From the NCBI RefSeq assembly GCF_000150275.1, contig NW_002060947.1:1520193-1584192 (forward strand): DNA of 64,000 nt, written 5' to 3'. The notes beneath the pieces were generated by a model. That model saw only the letters and a list, made by a program, of their open reading frames with translations. It was not told the DNA's origin and made no database searches. This document shows, one piece after another, positions 40,801 to 52,989 of the stretch (positions are counted from its first letter, which is position 1; every line of letters begins with the position of its first letter). The DNA is from Trichoplax adhaerens (Eukaryota > Placozoa > Uniplacotomia > Trichoplacea > Trichoplacidae). Both the position numbers and the translations under genes were made by a program.

Positions 40801-41423
40801 CACAATCGATCATGCGAAAATCACTCCTAGAAATTACCAATTACAATTTTACCCCTATTGCTGACTCTCTTCATTCTGTTCTTATGATTTAATATCATGA
40901 CTGCAGTTTCACTTTGAATAATTTCCTCATTAGACTAACTGATTTTTCACACCTAGCTATAAATTGCGACGATCATTGATAAGAAACGATAGCTTATTTT
41001 AATATGAAGAGTGCTTCAAAGTATTACTCAGTCTATATATCGTTCCCAAGCGCCCTTTTATGTAAAATCCAAAATACTTGTTATCGATACAAGTATGATT
41101 TAGTCCTATTACCTAAGTAATCTTTGTAATTTCGTGCTAACTTTGCCTTTTTGAACTTATAAATTATCTTGATATCAAAGTATCACTTATTATATGCTAT
41201 AAACAATACTTTAACATGTTCTAATCTACCCGTCTTGGTAGCATCATTAACTCGTATCATTTTATAACTCATTGATGGAAATCCTTTTCTTCACTGTCCT
41301 ATAACAAAATTTTCATGATACCCTTAATGAGTCTTAAGAAATGATCATTGCCTATCCATGAAGATATGCAAACATGAAACTTTCAACAGTTTAGGACATG
41401 CTGCACTATCCAGTTTCCCTATA

Positions 41424-41723
41424 ATGAGAAAATTCTATATGTTATTTACGCTTTTTTACGGTATTACCTATTGCTCACCAAAATATTCAGTTAATATTTG
41501 TTCCTACCTAGTACACTGCCGGTCTTGTGCTAGCAACGGTAATATAGATAACGTAGCAGCATTAATTTCCTAATGATTTTAGCGTAGTTCTGGAGTTGAA
41601 TATATTCGACACAAATCATGATTCTAACCTAAAATCGTGCTTAATTGAATGCCAGGTTCAAGCTCTGCACATTTGCTAAAGGTGTTGTACACAGAAGTTA
41701 AACGCGTTAGGAGCTACCTTTGA
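41424..41723 (+). CDS. Candidate small secreted cysteine-containing peptide (2 exons)
   Basis: Proposed exons 41424-41538 and 41656-41723 are joined in phase 1 (AACG then GTAATA donor; TGCCAG acceptor) and give 60 residues. The ATG at 41424 starts a clear leader, MRKFYMLFTLFYGITYCSP. The mature part would hold three cysteines in CSYLVHCRSC, then an amphipathic tail HLLKVLYTEVKRVRSYL before TGA. Without splicing, the frame from 41424 also stops at 41573 after 49 residues. No family is recognised. Placozoans use many short secreted peptides, so such a gene is plausible, but nothing except the leader, the phase agreement and the composition supports it. Confidence 0.33.
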
Positions 41724-42359
41724 CCCTAACACGTAGAGTTACTCAAGACCGTTTTAACAGATTCAATTAATTAAAACTGAAATACGTAAGATGGTTATTT
41801 CTTTTATTTCTTACAGTCTAAATATAAGCCATAGACTGAACTAGCATTAGGGATAGATAGAATCTACCTTCATTTTTACGATATTACTGCACCATTTTGA
41901 TGTAAAAATTGCTGACTTTCAGTGCTATTTGTTCACGAAATCGTTCACTATAGTAGCTTATCGTTCAATATCATGCAAACTACGATAGACGATAGAGTGT
42001 GCAATAATTGGCATGACTTAAAGAGTTTAATAGTTGTTTTTATTTGCTTTCTTCTAAATTTATATCACACCTTCCATGATAATGATGATTAAATGATGGA
42101 TAAACCATAAGTATCTCTCCACGACACCCATGCACTTGGCCATAGGAAAAAGAGTATACGATTGCATACCTTTAAACGTTTTACTTTTTGCATTTCGCTC
42201 CCTTCTAAGCTTATTACAGGTATGGCCGTGATGGCTAAACTATGATGATCTTTTCACTCTTTCTTGACAGAATTGCGTGATAGAGAAGGTTATTTCAGAA
42301 ATACAATCATTGTATGGGCTAACTACTATAGTAAAAGAAATAACTTTTTTCAGTCTATA

Positions 42360-44500
42360 ACTGCCTCTGTTAAGGCGCATAGCATGAAAATACTGGAGTC
42401 TATGTTATTGAAAAATTATAATTAAGAGACACCAGAATGCCGCCATGACAAACAGTGCGCTAAATAAAAGCTGTTGCTGTATAGAAACTGAAAATGACAG
42501 TAAGATTAATAGCAATTTTTCAATCAATCAATGTCTCCCTTGATCCTTGTAGTAAGGATTCCTAAACTCTTGGAGTCCATAATTCGCAGTTCTTGATAAT
42601 TATAATACGGAACGCTAGAAGACAGCCATTAGATAGCAGACTAAATGAAACTGCTATTCTCGTATAGGTAGAAAATGACAATAAGATCATTTTTCTGCCT
42701 ATAAATATCTCCTTAATACTTTTAGTATGGACTCCTAAGATATAAAGAGTCTATGACTAGTTGTTATTGAGAAGATATAATACGGGATCTTGGAGGACAG
42801 CCATTACATAGTAGGCTATATAAAATTACTCTGGTTGTCTAGGCTGAAAGTGATAGCATATTACATTATAAGCTAAGTAAAACTTCTACATAGGCTGAAA
42901 ACTAGAAAGATAAATGGTGCTTTTTTTTCAGCCAATAAATGTCTCTCTTAACGTTCGTAGCATGAAGATATTGGAGCCTATGATTCTTAAAATTAATGCA
43001 ATTTTTTTAGCTTATAAATATCTCCTTTAATACTTTTCGCGTAAAAATATAGGAACTTATGCTTTTTAAGATTAATAAAAATTTTCGACTTATTAATGTC
43101 TCTTTTACTGCTCTTAGCATGAAAATTTAATTTAAAATCAATTGATTTTTCAGCATCTAAATATCTCCGTTAATATTCGTAGCATGAAAGTATAGAAGTC
43201 TATATATATCTTAAGATTAAAAGAATTTTTTAGTTTACAAATATCTCCTTTAATACCCTTAGTATAAAAATAGAAGGGCTTATGATTCTTAAGATCATAG
43301 AATTTTTTCAACTTGCAAACGTTTTCATTAATACTCGTAGCATGAAATAGTGGAGCCCATAATTCTTAGAATCAATAGAATTTTTTTGACTTACAAATAT
43401 CTCTCCATTAATACTCGCAGCTTAAAAATAGAGGAGCCTATGACATTTTAGATTAATAAAATTTTTTCGGCTTACGAATTTCTCCTTTAATACTTTTAGT
43501 ATAAAAATAAAGGAGCTTATAACTCCTAAGATCAATAGAATTTTTTCAACTTAGAAATGCCTCCTTTAATACTTGTAAAGGGAAAGTAGAGGAGCGTGTG
43601 ACTTTTAAGATCAATAAAAGTTTTTTAGATTGCAAATGTCTCCTTTAATAATAATACTGATAGTATGAAATAGAGAAGCTTATGAGTCTTAAGATTAATA
43701 GAATTTTTTTAACTTACAAATATCCCTTAAGACTCGTAGATATCGAAAAAGGTATGACAGTAGACGCTAGAGACCAGCCAAGATACACTGGGCTAAAATA
43801 AAACTACTATACCAGCGTATAGGCTGAAAATGATATTAAGGTAAATAGTATCTTTTTAACCTATACGTATCTCCCTTAAGACTTGTAAAATGGACCCTAA
43901 AATAAAGAACAGCCATTACTTAGTAGGCTAAGTAAAACCACGATAGTGTATATGCTGAAAATGAAAGTAAGACAAGGAGTATAGTTTTAATTAATAAATG
44001 TTTTTTTAATACTTGCAGTTATTGAAAAGTTATAATAGGGGATCCTAGAAGACGAGTATTATATAGTGAGCTAAATAAAACTACTTCTATAAGTTGAAAA
44101 TGATAGTAAGATAAATAAGTGTTTCTTTCAGCTTTATAAATATCTCCCTGAAGACTCTTCCATTTTGAAAAGTTGTGATTAGGAATCTAAAAGACGACCA
44201 TTACATAGCCAGCTAAATAAAACGACTCTATCGTATAGGTTGAAAATGACATGAAGATAAATAGCATTTCTTTAGCCTATGAATATTCTCCTGCAATACT
44301 TATAGTTAGTAAAAGGTTATAATTCGAACTCTAGAGGACTGCAATGCATAGTCAGCTATATATATAAGTACTGTACGTGGCTGAGAATGACACAAAGATA
44401 AACAGCATTTTTCAGCCTTTCAATATCTTCTTAATACTCATGGCCATGGAAAAGTAGGTTATAATAGGGGTCGTAGAGCCTAGAGGATCGCCATGACATA
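42360..44500. repeat. Mixed higher-order tandem array, short (~75-80) and long (~180) units
   Basis: Outer parts (42360-42960 and 43740-44500) use a long unit: TTATAATACGGGATCCTAGA, GACAGCCATTACATAGTAGG, CTAAATAAAACTACT, a CGTATAGGCTGAAAATGACA block, GTAAGATAAATAGCATTTTT, and CAGCCTATAAATATCTCC with TTAATACTTGTAG. The centre (42960-43740) repeats only the last part as an ~80-base unit about nine times. The short unit therefore appears to be a truncated long unit amplified on its own. Confidence 0.75.
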
Positions 44501-44994
44501 GTGCGCGAAATTTCAGCTTAGATTATGCATTTTCTATATAGTTTAATTCTAATGTAACAGAACAATGAAAAGTAAAATGCTTATTAATTACATTGCCCAT
44601 CTACTCAGTAGCAATACTATCCCTTTGGCATTGGGCTTTATGATTATAGCTTCCTTTAATTTTTTCGTAACTTCATGGCATTTCAACAATTTAATATGAA
44701 AAATTTCATCTATTAAAGTTGAAGATTAGTAAAAACAATCACATCTTAATCGTTCGACTTCTCATTATTATATGCTATTGCGAGCAGATATTGCATAAAA
44801 ATAAATAAAATATCATACTGAGATGGTTTACTAGCTGGATTAGTGATTATAAACACATCTCTCTTCATTCTCTAATACTTTAATCATGATTTCTATTTCG
44901 TTGTTAATGCTAGATGAAGCAAAATATTGAAACTTCAGCTTATAAAAAATGAACGATAAGGAAGGTATAGAGATATCCGATAATTTATAACCAA

Positions 44995-45720
44995 ATGCTA
45001 TATGAGCTGGTATGGAAAATGACCTTGAACGATATAATGAAGAAAAATATCACGGGTTTCGGCTTAAATTTGAATGAATTATCTTTAGCTAGAACAGTTT
45101 ACAATCCCATTGGGCTTTGATAATAATCAATTTATATTTTACTTACTAGCGCTTTAGCAAAAGGGTATCGTCGATAGTAGGTTACTAGCTTGCGTATCTT
45201 ACATATCGCCTTAAGGGACAATTTTTTACTTATATTGCGGGGCAGCCATACATAAAAGCCGCTGGCAGTCATTCTCTTCCGGATAATTGGAGACAGTAAA
45301 GTCCAAAAGGATGGGATGAAAAAAACTTAACAGATATAATCTTCCATACAGCAAAAGAATCGTTGCTATACGTTTCAATTTAAACAAAATGAAACTGTTT
45401 TGTATCATTTGATCATATCGGTCCTGTCTGATTATTTCCTACTGATACTTTTATTTGGCGCAATCAGACCATGGCAATGGTGGCAGGAGTTTGACGATCA
45501 TTATTGATTATTGCAATGCAAGAGTTTTATTTTTAGGAAATAAAATAACATAAGAAACTGAGCATCCATTATGCTGTATCGGGCAATCAATTTTAATGTG
45601 AGCCTTACACGGAGAGCTTCTGCTAGGAGGATAATTGATAATAAAAAATAGTAGGTATTTGTCTAGTAGGAACATTCGATAAGTAGATACTGCAGTATAT
45701 TGGCTGTTATACAGCAAAAG
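44995..45720. other. Coding-like island, unassigned
   Basis: On the plus strand, 44995-45120 reads an ATG frame with MTLNDIMKKNITGFGLNLN and NELSLARTVYNPIGL before TGA. On the minus strand, 45660-45510 reads a frame with SSPCKAHIKIDCPIQHNGC, preceded by a good CTCCTAGCAG acceptor. Also on the minus strand, 45310-45226 ends in TVSNYPEENDCQRLLC before a stop. These have protein-like composition but match no family I know and cannot be joined into one model. They may be relics of genes or mobile elements. Confidence 0.2.
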
Positions 45721-46437
45721 TTTTTCAACAAGCTTAAATTTACGTATAGGAGAGTAAAAATTATGTATAAAATCATTTCAGAAAATAAAATGGCAAGAAA
45801 TAGTAGTGTAACATAAAACTAAAGTTTACTAACAGTGATAACCAACACGACAGGTACAAGTTATATAATTCATTAACTAGATTACAATGATCCATTCAAT
45901 TTAGCCTTATCTTGTCGATCTGAGAGTATCTAATCCTAAACTGTAAATAAAATACTTGCATGATATCTACTCTAAATTATTAAGCAATTTTTTTACGACA
46001 CATAAACTTTACCAATGCTTGACTATAAAACTATTGCAGGTACTGTACTAAATTAGGTATAACAAAGGAGTCAATAAACTCCTTACGGTGTCGTTCTTGG
46101 ATTTAATATACAGCGAATAAAAAGTTAATATGGAATTTAGTTAAATATAACTGAGCAAATTAACTATTTAAATGTCGTCTTTAATAAAAGTTATAAATTT
46201 CATACTACAATTCTATAACCTTTCTTTTTCTAAACGAATTACCATAAGGGCCACCGATAATAGTATGAATACGATATAGTTAGTTTGCGATTGTGGTAGT
46301 TACTTATATAAGCAAAATGTAACTGATTTGTAAGGAATCAAAGTAGAGTCTATTTTTTAAGTTCCTTTAGAGTTAGGACTAACAGTAGCCAAGTAAAATA
46401 AATATAAGGATTTCGATTCCTTTTACGATTCTTGCCT

Positions 46438-49400
46438 TTACCATAATTCTACTTTGATTGCTCCATTGCTGATTAAGTTGTATCTATAAAAAACGTGAAG
46501 CAAATATACAGATTACACATAATTTACTATAATGAGATGGGATAGGACCAAAATAGCGAGTCATTCAGAAGACTAAAATCGAGTCTTCATATAGACAAAT
46601 TTTAAGTCGTGGACCATACGTAACTATAATATCAGTCTTAGATATTACCTGTACTTTTTTCTTTTCAGATAAGATACCACCGCAGGCTTAATTCGAGCTT
46701 TACCGTCGACGCTGTGAATGCCGCAGCCAACAATGATTGTTAGATACCGATTATCTTTCTTATGCAAAGATAGGCCTGCATATACAATTCGGTGTTACTT
46801 TTAAGTTTAAGAAATCAACAGTGTAAATAATTAAAGATTGAAAGAAGGCAAATGCATACTTACTAGGATCACATTGAATGACTTGCAATTGTTCTTCAAC
46901 AATTTTTACAGCTTCTGATACAGTAAAACCATGTAAATCTAAAACTTTGTATTGTCGAAGAGCAATCATTCTGCAATGCAATAAATAATTATCATGAACT
47001 GAAGCCCAAAAGTTGCATCCGAAATAGTACCAGTCAGCGGCATCATGTAAAGGAAATATTGTAATCTTTTCACTCACCTTGATTGTAACATAATTTCAGC
47101 CGCAATATTACGAGCATTTTTACTTAAATTGAAGTAATGTGTTGCCTATTTAAAATAACAGGCGATCTTTCATGAATTTATAAATAACTCGTAGAATTAT
47201 ATATACTTCAACTTAAATTCATTAATATATGTTACCAACGCTATAAGTTATACCTGTTCTTGGTAATGACCTGCTACAGAATATTGCTTAGATTGGTAAC
47301 ACTCGCTAGCTTTATTACAGTACTCTCTGGCGGTAGCCGCATACTCGGATGATTGTCGGTTATACATCTTAACATCTACAATGCAGCAATTACGGCCTTA
47401 GGTAAACTGTCCATATTGCAGCTACCATTATGTATTTACTGCTATTGTTAATAAAACCCTAGCTAGGCAAGACAAACCCATTTTAGGTTGCATGCTAACG
47501 GTAGATGGTGACTTATACGTGGATTCCGTTTCATCTCTTGTGCTTGTAATTACTTTACCAGCACTTGCATCTTGTTTGTTGGGCTCGCCAAAGCCACATA
47601 CTTCCTCCAGGAAAGTTACTGTATCTTCTAAATTATAACTAATAGTAACACAGCACGACCGAGTTAAAATATATTTAAACGTTCCTTTCAAATCGCACAT
47701 GAAGATTACCCGGACTGTTCCAGAAAGTCATTTAAAACCAACGTATTGATTCCAGGATACCACTGGCTCAGCTTTTCCTGCATTCTCCTAACTACAGGTG
47801 CGCTGAGATTGCTCTAATTAAATAAGGTTGTTTGGCTTAAAATTTAGATCAGAGTATAACAGATTCCTTTAAATGAATAGCTTGCACTTACTTGTTCTTC
47901 ATTTTCAATTTTAAAGGCCAATTGTTCGCTGATAATATCTTTAAAATTCTCTGATGTTATTATAGTAGATAATGAAGCAGATGAATCGCCTATGTCTGAT
48001 GTATGTGTTCTTTGATCAGCTATCCAATTCTTAGGTACCTCGTTACAATAATAATTTTCAATATCATTTTCCAACAGCTGCAATTGTCTAGCAATGGCTT
48101 CATCTATTGATAACAGTTACATATTATTGTTTTACAAATGGTGATCAAAGCGATATTATATTGTAAACTAATAACACGGAATATTCTTAGTACCATTATT
48201 GACCATTGCATTGTTCTCGTTTTCATGCTTCATCTAAATAAAAATTACAAGCATTTGTAGAGTTAAAAAATCGTCTTATCGGAGACTACATAAATTTTAC
48301 AGAAAGGATAGAATACAACTATAATTCGATGAACAAAGACAATCACTTAAATATTACTTTTAATGTCTTTAACCACTGCCTATATAGCTCTCTGCCAAAA
48401 CTCTCATCTATGTACACTTCAAGATCATTGGAATTTTTATTGCATAGAGCAAGTATTTCTGTAACATTTTTAATACATTAAACATTCATAAATGTACAGA
48501 TAAATAAAAAGCTCTAAATTATCATTAGCATAGTATCTTCTGAAATTTAAAATACCTCCTCCATTCACTTCTTCAACTTCGAATTTTTCGCGCAGCCATG
48601 ATGCTGTAGTATGGGATATCTTTATACTGGGATAAATGGAATAATTGCATTTGCCAGTCACCTCTATTCCACTAGTTTCTCCTCGCTCGTTAGGTTCATC
48701 ATTCATCATGTTCTTTGTAGCTTCGGGAGCCAGTCGATGTTGATCGTCTATTAACGTGCGTTGACTTGATAAACGCTCATTCTGTCCATTATCGTTAACT
48801 CTGGCGGTTTTGTTAGGCAATCCTGCCGAATTTTCACCCAAGATTAATTTAACAGAAGCACTTCGTTCAAATCTTTGCAACATAGATTCTATCTTGTTGA
48901 GTGGTACATTATGCGTACAGCGCCTGTAACATTTGTACATTAAAAAAAAAAATTAATAGTATTAAATGTTAGCTGGCATTCCTAGCAGCAAATCGACATT
49001 TTAAACTTTGCAATGACCTACCTTGCTAACTGATTGGCATTGAACTTCCACCAAGTACAAGGTTCAATAAATTCAACATGGTAACCAGCGTTTATAGCCT
49101 AATAGAAGCAGCATATTAGAAAGCTCTAGCAGTAAAAATATACAACCATAATAATTGAGAGAGATACAAATAAATGCACTTTTCATACGAACCAAAACAA
49201 CGTATGGTTTCATTTCCCAAAGCTGGGTATTGGTATTATCGATGAAAATAGGTGAAATTCCTAAATTTGCATTTTTAACAGCTATCGAGAATAAAAAAAT
49301 TAATGCTACAATTATGTAGTATACAACTCTGGAAATATTAATGTATTACCATATTGGTGTCTATCAGTAAGATTTTGTTACTAATTATAAATCTAAACAT

Positions 49401-52400
49401 ATTAAAGACAGGTTTGGAGTATATCAAAGCTGAGTCTAAAATCGAAGTTGGTTACCCTACTTGAGATACACGCAAATACATATAAAATAATACCTTCATT
49501 TTGATTCCACGAATGTGCTTCGGAAATTTTTGTAGGATCAAACGCGTACCTGTCAATAAGACATGCCAGAAGGGTGACTAATATTTCAATTTTGGTAGCG
49601 TTGATCTAGAATCAGTTACATATGCTGTATAATAATTCTCATAAGCCCTACTAACTTTCCGTCCGGTCCTATAAAATAGTTATCTGTTGATAGGATAATA
49701 CCTTGATGATTATACTTTTCCAAAAGAAGTCTTCAAATTTCAGGACATTAAATAAAATTTAAGATATATATGATGGAACTTGAAGAAATTTTTTAAATCA
49801 TGTCGGAAGAAACTCAGAGTACGAGAAATGAGATCTACACTTTATCATTCTTTACCAATGCTGTCATTCATACGAACTGTACAATAGTGTATATATTACA
49901 CTAAAGTGTCGCTTAAAATCGTTTATTATTACAGTATAGCGTGAATCACTATTTAAAGTAGAAAATCAAGAAGAAAATGAAATATGGCATTAACAGAACT
50001 TAATGGATACATCAAATGCGCTACAGCACTTTATTACCACGGGTAATTTCTAATAAATTAACTGATGTACTGCACCTTACTAGCGTTGATTTTCCACTAC
50101 CTGGACAGCCACGAGCAATGTATAACACTTTTGATATTCCTTTATTTTTTTCAAGAATTTCTAACATGTAATGAAATAAAAATCACTAAGACAAAACAAT
50201 GTTAAGGCATAAACAATATTCTTCCTGTCAAGATATGATTTACAGCTACTTATTTCTTTACATATTACAAAGTAATACTCGTCCAATATAAAATAATGGG
50301 TATAATAATAAAATTTATACTTCTAACACCGCACGATCAGTCGTGGCTTGATCATCTTCTTTCTCATAATTTGCGTAACCAGACTATAAACTCGTATCTA
50401 CATTGTGTACTTAAGGGCATACTACCTGGAGCATACAATCATATACAGCACATAGCGTACAAGGCTACAATTTCCTAGTTTTGAATAATGTGATCATTCA
50501 CTAATCTTATTGCCTAGCTAGAAAATCGTTATATAAATCAACAGTGCTACCATTTTTACTCGTATTTCTATTGCTAATTTATATTAAGAGTGATTTAGGA
50601 ACAAGCCTAAATTAATAATGTCGTACCGTAACGTTATAACCGCAGTATATCGTACGAAAAAGTGCATTCGACATATGCATATAGGAGTATACTTGTACAA
50701 TGAAGCTATCTAAGTAGGCTGTGGGCTACGCCAATAATGCAAGGATATATATACATACTAGTATGATATACAAAAATTGTACTTACGGTTGACATAAATT
50801 TGAGTTTTATCCATGTTATTTTCCTGTTTGTTAAATTTAGGTTTACGAGCTGCATAATGTCGATCTTGTACCCTTCTTTCAGAACCTCTTGATTGTTTTA
50901 TCTGATTTACGGCCTTGCTGTTATTCCAGACAGATTCTAAATTATGGCTAAAACCCTGATTTAGCGGTTGTTTCGTTAAATTGTTCGTACTTGCATTTCT
51001 ATTTTTATTTGAGGCCTTTGTCAAGTTAGTTTGGTCATTATTTAGTACATCAGTGGCTCCTTTTTGAATAGTCGCCATTTCCCAGGGATTCGTATTAGCC
51101 AAACTGCGTGATTGATTCCCGGTTGACGAAAGAGATATTAACTTTTCTACGGCCTTTTCAACTGATACAGCAAAATAAACATGTACAGAATTAAGACGTT
51201 CAGGATTCGAATTATAAAAACTGCATTGAAATAATAACTGATGAAAGTTATATGATGTGCAAGGAATACTTTTAATCAGATACTATTACTATTAGTTGAT
51301 TGTCAAAGTCTGACTACTACTTGAGTGCGAGCATATAGCAAAGTCCTATGTATCAGGTGGATGAAAGAAGTTCACCGTACAGAACATTTGCACGCTATAA
51401 TTATTAACGTATTTATATCTACTACTAAATTAGATCCATTTCACAGAGTAGATTTCTATTCCCCTGAAATTGACTCATACTAAAGTCAACAACATATGTT
51501 TGATCGCTGCTGAGTTGCAGTAAGTTGCACAAGAAAACAATTTTAAAGTAGCACTAAGCATGCAGTGGTAATGCACATTGCATACCTGTTAGTCCGATAT
51601 TAGAACAAGAAATTATTCATTGAAATACAAAGTTGAATTTAATTCTACCTTAGTAGTAACTATGCAGTTGTGTACACAATTCTGGCATCAGAGAATACAG
51701 TTAGTTATTGAGGATAACAACATACATTTGATCACGGCAAACTTGCAGTAAGTTGTATAAAGTGACAAATTTTAAGTAACACAAACTGTGCAGTTAGATT
51801 GCATAACTGCTAGTCTGGAATTAGAGTATAGAATTAATTATTCACTGAAATATAAATTTAGCCTCATTCTACCTTAGTAATAACTATGCAGTTGCACACC
51901 TAATTCTAGAATCAGAGAATACAATTATTGAATTAACAACATACGTTTGATCGAAGCAGATTTGCAATAAGTTATATAAGGTGACAATTTTAAAGTAGCA
52001 CTCACTATGCAACTGGATTGCATAGCTGCTAGTCTGGAATCAGAGTATAGAATTAATCATTCACTAGAATATAAAATTCATCTCAAATCTACGTACTAAC
52101 TATGCAGTGGCATACTCGATTCTGGAATCAGAGTATACTGTATAATTATTTTACTTTAATGCAAAAATTGACCTTAATTCTATCTTAGTAGCTGCTATGC
52201 AATTGAATACCTACTTCTAGAATGAGAGAATATCCTGTAATGATATCATTATTGATTTCCTGTCGCACAAATTGATCTATTTGATTGGTACTCAGTATGT
52301 ACAGAACCAGTTTTAGTAGGATAAGAGATCAATGTTGGTATATCAGGTTTTAGTAATGCTAACAAAATCGTACGTGTTTACACTGTATAATTATCACTTT

Positions 52401-52882
52401 AATCAGAGTAATTTAGCAACATCAATTGTGGATAATCTACTTTTAGTTAAGTTTTATAAGTATTAGAGAAAAACTGTCTGGCATTGTGTAATAGTGTAAT
52501 TAATCAGTTTAATAATTATAGTATTTAACTGGTCGGATGTTGGATTACGATACTATTAATTCATCGTAAGTTAACTGATTCATTAATCCACTTAGCACCA
52601 TAAGCTGCAATCCAAGTGATGTTGTATTACCGTTGTCAGTAAGGGATAAAGTAAAACACTCGTAGTCCTGTCTGTGTCTTCTACAGTAGCACTATATTTA
52701 CTTTTACTCAATAGTCATAGTACGATCATCAAGTATTACTTGAATGCATAATTAATCATTTAAGTAAAAATTTAAGCGTGATGCAGCTTACCACTTTGGC
52801 CAGAGTCTTGAAATATATCTCGGATAATCGCTTCGTCATAATTTGGAAATATTTCTTGTAGGTATTGGATATTTTGATCCAT
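46438..52882 (-). CDS. N4BP2: N4BP2-like protein: CUE, P-loop kinase, DUF1771 and Smr domains (16 exons)
   Basis: N4BP2 family proteins bind ubiquitin through CUE, have polynucleotide 5'-kinase activity and carry a C-terminal Smr nuclease-type domain. Exons in gene order: 52882-52792, 51161-50787, 50160-50076, 49730-49656, 49549-49494, 49281-49193, 49098-49022, 48923-48556, 48103-47892, 47813-47710, 47638-47559, 47375-47254, 47145-47078, 46970-46864, 46775-46649 and 46483-46438. All phases agree: 2,082 bases, 693 residues. CUE: LQEIFPNYDEAIIRDIF plus EKAVEKLISLSS. Kinase: Walker A GCPGSGKSTLVR, then GIILSTDNYF, AHSWNQN, FIDNTN and CTWWKF. A CUE-like segment follows (LSQWYPGINTLVLNDFLEQ, LEDTVTFLEE). 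DUF1771: SSEYAATAREYCNKASECY. Smr: VLDLHGF, VGCGIHSVDGKARIKPAVV and a short end exon GAIKVELW. It is far shorter than human N4BP2 (about 1,770 residues). The donor at 47559 is the least certain junction. Confidence 0.92.
51480..52260. repeat. Intronic tandem repeat (~220-base unit) in N4BP2 intron 1
   Basis: Three full copies and one partial. Shared blocks: CAACATACGTTTGATCG, GCAGTAAGTTGTATAA, ACAATTTTAAAGTAGCACT, TTGCATAxCTGCTAGTCTGG, AATTATTCACTGAAATATAAA, TTCTACCTTAGTAGTAACTA, TGCAGTTGCATAC and ATTCTGGAATCAGAGAATAC. Starts are near 51485, 51715, 51935 and 52140. Confidence 0.75.
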
Positions 52883-52989
52883 CTCGTCCAGTATGATCAA
52901 TGTCTGCTTTCCGTAAGTATAGGAAGAGGACTTTTTGATTGCTATTTTTTTTTTGCTAGAACTCTGCGTTTATTCAAGGCAATGTATCA

